A stretch of DNA of 64,000 nt from positions 1 through 64,000 of the forward strand of contig NZ_JAQQXR010000013.1 in assembly GCF_028595325.1 (NCBI RefSeq). The letters are read 5' to 3'. Position 1 is the stretch's first letter, and each line of letters begins with the position of its first letter. Below the pieces are notes generated by a model. That model made no database searches and had not been told where the DNA came from. It saw only the letters and a list, made by a program, of their open reading frames with translations. This document shows, in pieces, positions 17,977 to 25,672 of the stretch. The translations under genes and the position numbers were made by a program. This stretch comes from Janthinobacterium fluminis (GTDB lineage: Bacteria > Pseudomonadota > Gammaproteobacteria > Burkholderiales > Burkholderiaceae_D).

Positions 17977-18354
17977 ATGTCGTCTAGCCCCCATCCCAAC
18001 TTCTTCCTCCTCTACGTCGACCGGCCGCCGGCCAGCGCCGACTTCTACGCCGGCCTGCTGGGCCGTCCGGCCGTGGAAGTGTCCGCCACCTTCGCCCTGT
18101 TCGCGCTGGAGTCCGGCGTGATGCTGGGCCTGTGGTCCAAGCACACCGTCGAGCCGGCCGCCACGGCCGGCGGCGGCGGCGCCGAAGTGGCCTTTTCCCT
18201 GGCCGACAGGGACGCCGTCGACGCCCGGTACGCCGACTGGCGCGCCAAAGGTTTGCCGATGCTGCAGGCGCCCGTCGCGCTGGACTTCGGCTACACCTTC
18301 GTCGCGCTGGACCCGGACGGCCACCGCCTGCGCGTGTTCGCCGCCGGCGCCTGA
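17977..18354 (+). CDS. VOC-family (glyoxalase/bleomycin-resistance fold) protein
   Basis: A 125-residue protein with two beta-alpha-beta-beta-beta halves typical of the vicinal oxygen chelate superfamily. NFFLLYVDRPPASADFYAGL opens the first module and FVALDPDGHRLRVF closes the second. The start at 17977 has an ACCGGAGC site; an upstream in-frame ATG at 17884 gives a proline/serine-rich stretch unlikely to be coding. Metal-binding residues cannot be assigned confidently, so the reaction (lyase, dioxygenase or drug binding) is unknown. It follows the WYL regulator on the same strand and may be its target. Confidence 0.85.
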   Translation: MSSSPHPNFFLLYVDRPPASADFYAGLLGRPAVEVSATFALFALESGVMLGLWSKHTVEPAATAGGGGAEVAFSLADRDAVDARYADWRAKGLPMLQAPVALDFGYTFVALDPDGHRLRVFAAGA

Positions 18355-18364
18355 GGCCGGGGGT

Positions 18365-21049
18365 TCAACTGCCGAAGTGGTAGTTGAACTCCAGCGAGCC
18401 GAGGCGGCCAAGCGGGCTGTAGCGGCCGATCGGGTAGTACGGCCAGCCGCCGCTGCTGTCGTACTTGACCTTGTTGAAGACATTGTTGACGATCAGGGAC
18501 ACCGTGGCGTTCTTGTTCACCCGGTACACCGTGCTGAGATTCGCGATGCCCGTCGGCGGCAGCTCCGCCGTCCTGCCCGAGTTCGGCGTCTTGCTGTAGC
18601 GCGTGACGAACAGGGTGTTGGTCCAGTCGCCAATATTCCAGCTCAGGCTGGTGTTGAACTTGCTCGGCCAGTCGACGTTGCTCAGCGTGTTCAAGTCGTC
18701 GCTGATGGCGTCGCCCTCGAACTGCTTGGAGCGCTTGGTCAGCGTGCGCGAGTAGTCGGCCTTCCACACAAAGCTGCCGTAGTCCGTCGTCTTCCACTGG
18801 TACTTGAGGCTCAGGTCGAAACCGCTGCTGCTCTCGTGGGCGGCGTTGATCGGATTGGTCGTGATCTCCCTGATCTCGCCCGGCTTGTTCAGCGCCGTCA
18901 AAGGATAGCGCTCGACGCGGCGCAGCGTGTCGACGCAGGACGGCGAGTTGATGTCGGCCTTGCCCAGGCGGCAGTCCGACTCGTCGCGCAGCAATTTGTC
19001 GGAACTGAGGTTGGTGACGAGGTTGTCGATCTTGATGTTCCAGTAGTCGAGCGAGACGTCGAAGCTGGTGCTGGGCGACCAGACCACGCCGACGCCATAC
19101 GACTTGCCCTTCTCCGACTTCAAGTCCTTGCTGCCGTACTGGACATAGTTGGCGCCCGGCGACATGCCGGCGTAGTCGCAGTCCTCCAGCGCCTTGCCCG
19201 CCTGCGCGCAGCGGTAATGGTCGGTGGTCGACGAGTAGTAGCCGGTGCCGCGCGACTTGTAGATATAGTTCATGTCCGGCGCGCGGAAGCTGGTCGCGTA
19301 ACTGCCGCGCAGCAACACCTGCTTGATCGGGCGAATCTCCAGGCCGCTGGCGTAGGTGAACTTGCCGTCGCTGCGGCCGGCGAAGCTGTAGCGGTCGTAA
19401 CGGCCGGCCAGCGTGCCCGTCACTTCCTTGAGCAGCGGCAGGTTGATCTCGGCGCCCAGGGCGTAGCGGTTGCGGGTGCCGGCCGTGACGTCGGATTTGC
19501 TGGTGGTGTTGAAATAACCCTCGTTGATGCGCGGGTCGGGGCTGTTGCTGAAGCCCTGGCGGCCCAGCTCGGCCACCGTCGCCACCTTCGCCACGCCGGC
19601 CGGCAGCGTGAACGCGTCGCCGCTGGTGATGATGCTGATGCCATGGGTCCAGGACTTGTCCTTGCTGACGGAGCTGCCCGTGATGCTGTCGAATTCGGCC
19701 GCGCTCAGGCGCCGCGTCAGGCGGCTCAGGTCCGGCGCGTAGATGGCGATGCCGGCGCTGTCGACGCCCTTCTGCGGCCCGAGGAAGAAGCTGTCGATGT
19801 TCGCCAGCGCGCGCGGCGCGTAGTTCTTGCTCTGGTAGACAGAGGCGCTGTAGCCGGCCTCGTAGGTCCAGCCGGTGTGCGGGATGGTCCCCTTGATGCC
19901 GAAGGCCAGCGAGCTGGCCAGGTCGTCCCAGCTGCGGTTGTAGCGGCCGGCGCCGCCGATTTCCTCGGGCGCGATATACTTGGTCCAGGCCTCGTAAGCC
20001 TTGGTCTTCTCGTTCAGGAAATAGCTGCCGTTGGTCGACGACGAGGTCCACGACGGCCCGCGCGTGCTGTTCTCCGTCGAGTTCTTGCCGATCAGGAAAT
20101 CGCCGTACAGCGAGGTTTCCGGCGTCAGCTCATAATTGACGCTGGTGGAAAAATTCTGGCTCTTGTTCTGCGTCTGCGTCGTCCAGTAGGTCGCGCCCGC
20201 CTTCGGGCTGGCGCAGTAACTGCCCTTCTTGGCCGTGTACTTGATGACGCTGCCGCCGAACAGGTCGCCCAGCTTGTCGCAGGCGTCGCCCAGGTCGAGC
20301 AGGGCGCCGCCCTTGACGACCTTGCGCGTCAGCACCGCCGTCGGCGTGCCCGAGCGCTCGGCCATGAAGTCGCGCTGCTGGGTCCACAGCATGTCGCGCT
20401 CGCTCAACTCGACGCTGAAGATGGCATTGAGCTTGTCGCCGTTCACGCCGCCGGAGAATTGCGCGCGCCGGCTGCCGCCGCCGCCGCGCGAGGTGTCGCT
20501 CAGCTTGACGTTGGCGTCATAGCCCTGCGCCTGTTTTTTCAGGATCACGTTGACGACGCCGGAAATCGCGTCCGAGCCGTACACGGCCGAGGCGCCGCCG
20601 CTGAGGATTTCGATGCGCTCGACCATGCTCGACGGAATGTTCGACAGGTTCGTGAAATTCACCGAGCCGCCGTAGGCGACGGGGAAGTCGGCCATGCGCC
20701 GGCCGTTCAGCAGGATCAAGGTGTGGTTCGGCCCCAGGCCGCGCAGGCTGATGGTGTTGGCCGAGGGCGTGAAGGTGTTGCCGAAATCCTCGCCCTGGAC
20801 AAAGCCGCTGTTCTGCACCTGGTTGTTGAGCGCGTCGAAAACGTTTTTATAGCCCTGCCGGGTGATCTCCTCGCCGGTGATGACGGTGACCGGCGACGGC
20901 CCCTCCAGGGCGGCGCGGACTATGCGCGAGCCGGTGACGACGACGGACTGCGTTTCGGGGGTTTGCGCGGCGGCCTGCCAGCAGGAGCTGCCGAGAATGG
21001 CGAGCACGCCAACGGCCAGAGGTTGAAGTGTAAGGGGTGTTCGGGTCAT
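18365..21049 (-). CDS. TonB-dependent outer-membrane receptor
   Basis: An 894-residue outer-membrane transporter. Residues 1-28 are a signal peptide ending in AAAQ. A short TonB-box-like segment SVVVTGSRI is followed by the plug domain (VTVITGEEI, DALNNQV, NTISLRGLGPNHTLILLNGRRM, SGGASAVYGSDAISGVVNVIL). The remaining 650 residues form the 22-stranded barrel. The C-terminus is FNYHFGS instead of ending in the usual aromatic residue. I start at 21049 because that Met opens a good signal peptide; the frame runs to 21163 without one. Ligand is not evident: no siderophore or sugar-use genes are adjacent. The gene converges with the VOC gene. Confidence 0.93.
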   Translation of the reverse strand: MTRTPLTLQPLAVGVLAILGSSCWQAAAQTPETQSVVVTGSRIVRAALEGPSPVTVITGEEITRQGYKNVFDALNNQVQNSGFVQGEDFGNTFTPSANTISLRGLGPNHTLILLNGRRMADFPVAYGGSVNFTNLSNIPSSMVERIEILSGGASAVYGSDAISGVVNVILKKQAQGYDANVKLSDTSRGGGGSRRAQFSGGVNGDKLNAIFSVELSERDMLWTQQRDFMAERSGTPTAVLTRKVVKGGALLDLGDACDKLGDLFGGSVIKYTAKKGSYCASPKAGATYWTTQTQNKSQNFSTSVNYELTPETSLYGDFLIGKNSTENSTRGPSWTSSSTNGSYFLNEKTKAYEAWTKYIAPEEIGGAGRYNRSWDDLASSLAFGIKGTIPHTGWTYEAGYSASVYQSKNYAPRALANIDSFFLGPQKGVDSAGIAIYAPDLSRLTRRLSAAEFDSITGSSVSKDKSWTHGISIITSGDAFTLPAGVAKVATVAELGRQGFSNSPDPRINEGYFNTTSKSDVTAGTRNRYALGAEINLPLLKEVTGTLAGRYDRYSFAGRSDGKFTYASGLEIRPIKQVLLRGSYATSFRAPDMNYIYKSRGTGYYSSTTDHYRCAQAGKALEDCDYAGMSPGANYVQYGSKDLKSEKGKSYGVGVVWSPSTSFDVSLDYWNIKIDNLVTNLSSDKLLRDESDCRLGKADINSPSCVDTLRRVERYPLTALNKPGEIREITTNPINAAHESSSGFDLSLKYQWKTTDYGSFVWKADYSRTLTKRSKQFEGDAISDDLNTLSNVDWPSKFNTSLSWNIGDWTNTLFVTRYSKTPNSGRTAELPPTGIANLSTVYRVNKNATVSLIVNNVFNKVKYDSSGGWPYYPIGRYSPLGRLGSLEFNYHFGS

Positions 21050-21096
21050 TGAAGTCTCGCAATCGGATGGAGCCCCAAAGGTAACAAAGCCGCAAC

Positions 21097-21116
21097 AATA
21101 TATTAACGAATATATT
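21097..21116. promoter_or_regulatory. Repeated AT-rich octamer upstream of the TonB receptor
   Basis: AATATATT occurs twice (21097-21104 and 21109-21116) separated by AACG, about 50-70 bases upstream of the receptor ATG. The octamer is itself palindromic. It may be a promoter element or an operator; no regulator can be assigned. Confidence 0.35.
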
Positions 21117-21150
21117 TGCTTTATCTTATATGATAATTGCAGTACGGAAT

Positions 21151-21190
21151 CGCGGCGCAGCACCGGGGTCGCCCCCGGCCCTGCGCCGCG
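21151..21190 (-). terminator. Two-tier GC-rich hairpin after the indolepyruvate oxidoreductase gene
   Basis: CGCGGCGCAG (21151-21160) pairs with CTGCGCCGCG (21181-21190), and an inner CCGGGG/CCCCGG stem lies within the loop. It begins five bases beyond the oxidoreductase stop codon. No T tract follows, so termination strength is uncertain. Confidence 0.5.
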
Positions 21191-21194
21191 GCGC

Positions 21195-24100
21195 TCAGGC
21201 GGCGCGGTGCGCGGCGTCCGTCGGCGCGGCCGGGGCGTGGAAGGCGGCCAGCAGCGCCGCCTCTTTCTCCTTGGCCGCCTTCAGGTGGCGCTCCTTGACG
21301 TGGCCGTAACCGCGGATGTCCTCGGGGACGCTGGCGATCGCCACCAGTTGCGCCAAGTTCTCCGCCGTCAGCTTCGCCAGCAGGCCGCCCACGGTCTGGC
21401 GGTAGGCGCCGATCAGCGCGCGCTCCATCTTGCGCTCGGCCGTGTAAGCGAACACGTCGAATTTGGTGCCGCGCAAGCCCTTCAGCTTGGCCAGCACGCC
21501 GAAGGCGCGCATCATCCAGGGACCGAATTCCTGCTTGACCAGCTGGCCCTTGGCGTCATGCTTGGCCAGCAGCGGCGGCGCCAGGTGGAACTTGAGCTTG
21601 ACGTCGCCCTCGAACATGGCGGCGATCTTCTCCTTGAAGGCGCCGTCCGTGTACAGGCGCGCCACCTCGTACTCGTCCTTGTATGCCATCAGCTTGTAGA
21701 AGTAGCGCGCCACCGCCTCCGCCAGGCGGGTGCCCTTGCCCAGCTTGGCCTCCGCGGCGCGGACCTGCTCGACGAAGTCCTGGTATTGCCGGGCGTAGGC
21801 GGCGTCCTGGTAGGCCGTCAGCAGCTCGACGCGCCGCTTGACGAGCTCGTCCAGGCTTTGCGTGCGCTTGAACTCGATCACCTTCGCCGGCGTCGTCATG
21901 CGGATCAGCGCGGCGGCGTCGTGGGCGGCCGAGCGGCCCCAGTTGAAGGCCGCCTTGTTGAAGGCCACCGAGACATTGTTCAAGTCGATCGCCTTCATGA
22001 TGCCGGCCTCGCTCAGGGGCACGCGGCCCTTTTGCCAGGCATAGCCGAGCATGAACATATTCGTCGCGATCGAGTCGCCCATCAGCGCGGTGGCGATCTG
22101 GCCGGCGTCGATGAAGTCGACCCGCTCGGCGCCGCAAGCCTTCTGGATTTCCTGCTGCGAGGAGGCGCCCGGGAATTGCCAGTCCGGGTTCTTGACGAAG
22201 GCGGCCGTCGACGAGCCGGTCGAATTGATCATCGCGTAGGTGCGGCCCTCGCCCATGCGCGACAGCGCGTCGCGGCTGGCCGTGACGATCAGGTCGCAGC
22301 CGATCACCAGGTCGGCCGCGCCGGTGCCGACGCGGGTCGAGTGGATGTCTTCCTGGCGGTCGGCCAGGCGCACGTGCGACATCACCGGGCCGCCTTTTTG
22401 CGCCAGCCCGCTCATGTCGAGCACGGAACAGCCCTTGCCCTCGACGTGGGCGGCCATCGCCAGGATCTGGCCGACGGTGACCACGCCGGTGCCGCCGATG
22501 CCGGTGACGAGGATGCCGAAGGGCTGCGCCGTGGACGGGATCTGCGGCGTCGGCAGGACCGGCATGGCGGCGTCGCCGGCGGCGGCCTTCTTCGGTTTCT
22601 TCAGCGCGCCGCCCTCGACGGTGACGAAGCTCGGGCAGAAGCCCGTGACGCAGGAGAAGTCCTTATTGCACGAGGACTGGTTGATCTGGCGCTTGCGCCC
22701 CAGCTCCGTCTCCAGCGGCTCGACCGACAGGCAGTTCGACTGCACGCTGCAGTCGCCGCAGCCCTCGCAGACGGCCTCGTTGATGACGGCGCGCTTGGCC
22801 GGGTCCGGGTACTCGTTGCGTTTCCGCCGGCGCCGCTTCTCGGACGCGCAGGTCTGGTCGTAAATCATCGCCGACACGCCGGGCTGGTCGCGCAGCTCGC
22901 GCTGCACGGCGTCCAGTTCGCTGCGGTGGCGCACCGTGACGCCCTCGGCCCAGGCGTAGTCGGCCGGGTATTTGTCCGGTTCGTCGGTGACGACGATGAT
23001 GGGCGTGACGCCCTCGGCGGCGATCTGCCGCGAGATGATGGCCGGCGACAGCGGGCCGTCGAACTCCTGGCCGCCCGTCATCGCGACGGCGTCGTTGAAC
23101 AGGATCTTGTAGGTGATGTTGACCTTGGCCGAGACGGCCGCGCGGATCGCCAGGATGCCGGAGTGGAAATAGGTGCCGTCGCCGAGGTTGGTGAAGACGT
23201 GCTTCTCGTTGGTGAACGGCGCCTGGCCGACCCAGGTCACGCCCTCCGCGCCCATGTGCGTGAAGGTCGAGGTTTCGCGGTCCATCCACAGCACCATGTA
23301 GTGGCAGCCGATGCCGGCCAGCGCGCGCGAGCCTTCCGGCACCTTGGTCGAGCTGTTGTGCGGGCAGCCGGAGCAAAAGAACGGCGTGCGGTCCTTGTTC
23401 GGGTCGGGCTTGGCGCTGATGGTCTTGAGGACGTTTTCCTTGGCCTCCAGGAAGGCGATGCGCTCCTTGACGCGCTGCTCGACCGGGTGGCCGGCGTAGT
23501 AGCGCGAGATGCGGCTGGCGATGGCGCGGGCGATCAGCGCCGGGTTCAGCTCGTAGGTGGCCGGCAGCAGCCAGTCGCCGTGCCCGGTGCGGTGCTCATT
23601 GCTCCACTCGCCAGTGTCGTCGAACTTGCCGACCACGCGGGGCCGCTCGCCATCCTTCAGGTTGTACAACTCCTCCTTCAGCGCATATTCGAGGATCTGG
23701 CGCTTTTCCTCGACGACGAGGATCTCGTCGAGGCCCTTGGCGAAGTTGTGCACGCCGTCCGATTCCAGCGGCCAGGTCATGCCGATCTTGTACAGGCGTA
23801 TGCCGATGTCGGAGGCGACCTGCTCGTCGATGCCGAGGTCGGCCAGCGCCTGGCGCGTGTCCAGGTAGGACTTGCCGGCCGTGATGATGCCGATGCGCGC
23901 CTTCGGGCTGTCCCAGATGATCTTATTCAGCCGGTTGGCGCGCGCATAGGCCAGCGCGGCATACCATTTGTAGCTGTTCATGCGCACTTCCATGTCCAGC
24001 ACGCTGTCCGGCCAGCGGATGTTCAGGCCGCCCGGCGGCAGCTCGAAGTCGTCCGGCATGGCGATCTGCACGCGGTCCGGGTCGAGGTCGACGGCGGCGC

Positions 24101-24764
24101 CCGACTCGATGATGTCGGTGACGCACTTCATCGACACCCACAGGCCCGTGTAGCGGCTCATGGCCCAGGCGTGCAAGCCGTAGTCGATGTATTCCTGCAC
24201 CGACGCCGGGTACAGCACGGGAATGCCGCAGGCGTTCAGGATATGGTCGCTCTGGTGCGCCGTCGACGACGATTTCGCCGCGTGGTCGTCGCCGGCCAGC
24301 ACCAGCACGCCGCCGTGCTTGGCGCTGCCGGCGTTGTTGGCGTGCTTGAAGACGTCGCCGCAGCGGTCGACGCCCGGGCCCTTGCCGTACCACATGCCGA
24401 AGACGCCGTCGTACTTGGCGTCCTCGAACAGATTGGTCTGCTGGGTGCCCCAGACGGCCGTCGCCGCCAGGTCCTCGTTCAAGCCGGGGTGGAATTTGAC
24501 GTGGTGTTCGTCGAGGTATTTCTTGGCCTTCAGCGCCGTCATGTCGACGCTGGTCACGGGCGAGCCGCGGTAGCCGGTGATGTAGCCGGCCGTGTTCAAG
24601 CCCGCCTTCAAGTCGCGCTCGCGCTGCAGCATCGGCAGGCGGATCAGCGCCTGGGTGCCCGTCATGAAGGCGCGGCCGCGCTCCAGCGTGTATTTATCGT
24701 TGAGCGAAATCTCGCCCGATGGCTGGCCTGGCTCTAGTTGTGAGCCTTTAGTTGGTGCATTCAT
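21195..24764 (-). CDS. Indolepyruvate ferredoxin oxidoreductase (single-chain, fused)
   Basis: An 1189-residue fused 2-oxoacid oxidoreductase that would oxidatively decarboxylate aryl-pyruvates (from aromatic amino acids) to acyl-CoA with ferredoxin. The N-terminal part carries the pyrimidine-binding domain (TGYRGSPV). The thiamine-diphosphate region has FCSGCPHNSST and HMGAEGVTW. A ferredoxin-like segment has INEAVCEGCGDCSVQSNC and further cysteines. The C-terminal gamma domain has GIGGTGVVTVGQIL. The order alpha-beta-gamma in one chain is usual for the betaproteobacterial enzyme. The start at 24764 has a GGAGA site. It is divergent from an Lrp/AsnC regulator, which probably responds to an amino acid. 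Confidence 0.95.
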   Translation of the reverse strand: MNAPTKGSQLEPGQPSGEISLNDKYTLERGRAFMTGTQALIRLPMLQRERDLKAGLNTAGYITGYRGSPVTSVDMTALKAKKYLDEHHVKFHPGLNEDLAATAVWGTQQTNLFEDAKYDGVFGMWYGKGPGVDRCGDVFKHANNAGSAKHGGVLVLAGDDHAAKSSSTAHQSDHILNACGIPVLYPASVQEYIDYGLHAWAMSRYTGLWVSMKCVTDIIESGAAVDLDPDRVQIAMPDDFELPPGGLNIRWPDSVLDMEVRMNSYKWYAALAYARANRLNKIIWDSPKARIGIITAGKSYLDTRQALADLGIDEQVASDIGIRLYKIGMTWPLESDGVHNFAKGLDEILVVEEKRQILEYALKEELYNLKDGERPRVVGKFDDTGEWSNEHRTGHGDWLLPATYELNPALIARAIASRISRYYAGHPVEQRVKERIAFLEAKENVLKTISAKPDPNKDRTPFFCSGCPHNSSTKVPEGSRALAGIGCHYMVLWMDRETSTFTHMGAEGVTWVGQAPFTNEKHVFTNLGDGTYFHSGILAIRAAVSAKVNITYKILFNDAVAMTGGQEFDGPLSPAIISRQIAAEGVTPIIVVTDEPDKYPADYAWAEGVTVRHRSELDAVQRELRDQPGVSAMIYDQTCASEKRRRRKRNEYPDPAKRAVINEAVCEGCGDCSVQSNCLSVEPLETELGRKRQINQSSCNKDFSCVTGFCPSFVTVEGGALKKPKKAAAGDAAMPVLPTPQIPSTAQPFGILVTGIGGTGVVTVGQILAMAAHVEGKGCSVLDMSGLAQKGGPVMSHVRLADRQEDIHSTRVGTGAADLVIGCDLIVTASRDALSRMGEGRTYAMINSTGSSTAAFVKNPDWQFPGASSQQEIQKACGAERVDFIDAGQIATALMGDSIATNMFMLGYAWQKGRVPLSEAGIMKAIDLNNVSVAFNKAAFNWGRSAAHDAAALIRMTTPAKVIEFKRTQSLDELVKRRVELLTAYQDAAYARQYQDFVEQVRAAEAKLGKGTRLAEAVARYFYKLMAYKDEYEVARLYTDGAFKEKIAAMFEGDVKLKFHLAPPLLAKHDAKGQLVKQEFGPWMMRAFGVLAKLKGLRGTKFDVFAYTAERKMERALIGAYRQTVGGLLAKLTAENLAQLVAIASVPEDIRGYGHVKERHLKAAKEKEAALLAAFHAPAAPTDAAHRAA

Positions 24765-24996
24765 TGCTTGTCTCCATTATTCTCATTGCATTGCGCGCAA
24801 GCCGGGTGGGCCGTACACGCACGTACCGTCTGGCCTTGTGGGCGCGGCGGTGCGAAAAAATGACTGCTTTTATAGGGTAGCACAAGCCCGCGCACCTTTC
24901 TGGGAGGGGCTGCGGACTGGGCCGGCGTCCGGCGCCCAGAGGCGGGCGCCGGCGTAATCATGCTGGAATAAGCGCACAGTATAGTCCTGCCAGGGC

Positions 24997-25009
24997 GGCA
25001 TTTAATGCC
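24997..25009. promoter_or_regulatory. Candidate operator 1 (GGCATT-T-AATGCC)
   Basis: A perfect 13-bp inverted repeat. It covers the place where the -35 of the oxidoreductase promoter should be, 17 bases from the TATACT -10-like hexamer. Binding by the adjacent Lrp-type regulator is an inference. Confidence 0.45.
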
Positions 25010-25037
25010 AAAGACTTCCCAGCGCAGTACGATTTGA

Positions 25038-25050
25038 GCAATAATATTGC
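25038..25050. promoter_or_regulatory. Candidate operator 2 (GCAAT-AAT-ATTGC)
   Basis: A second perfect inverted repeat, 28 bases upstream of the lrp-type ATG and 41 bp centre-to-centre from operator 1, close to four helical turns. It overlaps a -10-like TAATAT (25042-25047), which would suit autoregulation. Binding is an inference. Confidence 0.45.
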
Positions 25051-25077
25051 GTGCAGATTGCCCTATTTGAGATATTG

Positions 25078-25596
25078 ATGACCAAGATTACGCTGGATAA
25101 AACCGACCGCCGCATCCTCTCCATCCTGCAGGCCGACGGCCGCCTGTCGAACCAGGACGTGGCCGAGCAGGTCAGCCTGTCGCCGTCGCCCTGCCTGCGC
25201 CGCATCAAGCGGCTCGAAGAGGCCGGCGTGATCCGCCAGTACGTGGCGCTGCTGGACCCGGACAAGATCGGCCTGGGCCTGCTGGCCTACGTCAACGTGC
25301 GCCTGGAAAAGCACAACGAGGCCGGCGCGCAAAGCAACGCCCGGGCGCTGGCGCTGACGCCCGTGACCTCGCCGCGGGCCGACTTCGCCGTCTCCGTCGA
25401 ACAGTGGCCGGAGGTGGTGGCCTGCTATGCGATGACGGGCGAGATGGATTACCTGCTGCGGGTGCACGTGGAGGACATGGAACATTTCTCCCGCTTCATG
25501 ATGGCGACCTTGCTGCGCCACCCGGCCGTGCTCGACGTGAAATCCAGTTTCGCACTGCAGCGCATCAAGGATACGACGGCGCTGCCGTTAGTGTAG
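25078..25596 (+). CDS. Lrp/AsnC-family transcriptional regulator
   Basis: A 172-residue regulator. Residues about 5-60 form the AsnC-type helix-turn-helix (DKTDRRILSILQADGRLSNQ, then VAEQVSLSPSPCLRRIKRLEEAGVIRQY split across the turn). Residues about 75-160 form the RAM ligand-binding/oligomerisation domain (GEMDYLLRVHVEDMEHF). I use the ATG at 25078; a GTG nine codons upstream (25051) overlaps the promoter region. It is about 15 residues longer than typical Lrp because of a loop near residue 85. Its divergence from the indolepyruvate oxidoreductase gene suggests that it controls aromatic or branched amino-acid breakdown and itself. Confidence 0.93.
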   Translation: MTKITLDKTDRRILSILQADGRLSNQDVAEQVSLSPSPCLRRIKRLEEAGVIRQYVALLDPDKIGLGLLAYVNVRLEKHNEAGAQSNARALALTPVTSPRADFAVSVEQWPEVVACYAMTGEMDYLLRVHVEDMEHFSRFMMATLLRHPAVLDVKSSFALQRIKDTTALPLV

Positions 25597-25672
25597 TGTT
25601 GCAGCTGTGCCGCGCCGCGCCGCCGGGCGCGCGGCGTGGCGGGCAATGCAAACTTCACACCATCGGGCCGCC

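Larger units (their letters stand above)
24765..25077. other. Divergent ior/lrp regulatory region
   Basis: This 313-nt gene-free stretch separates the two divergent starts. The left 190 nt is GC-rich leader for the oxidoreductase with nothing I recognise. The right part is AT-rich and contains a minus-strand -10-like TATACT (24978-24983) and two perfect palindromes, listed separately. Confidence 0.7.

Noticed and set aside
21207..24737. A plus-strand open frame of 1176 codons opposite the indolepyruvate oxidoreductase gene
   Set aside because: It is a GC-driven mirror of the real gene: its product is Arg/Gln/Val/His-rich with no domain, and the minus strand has clear enzyme motifs over the whole length.
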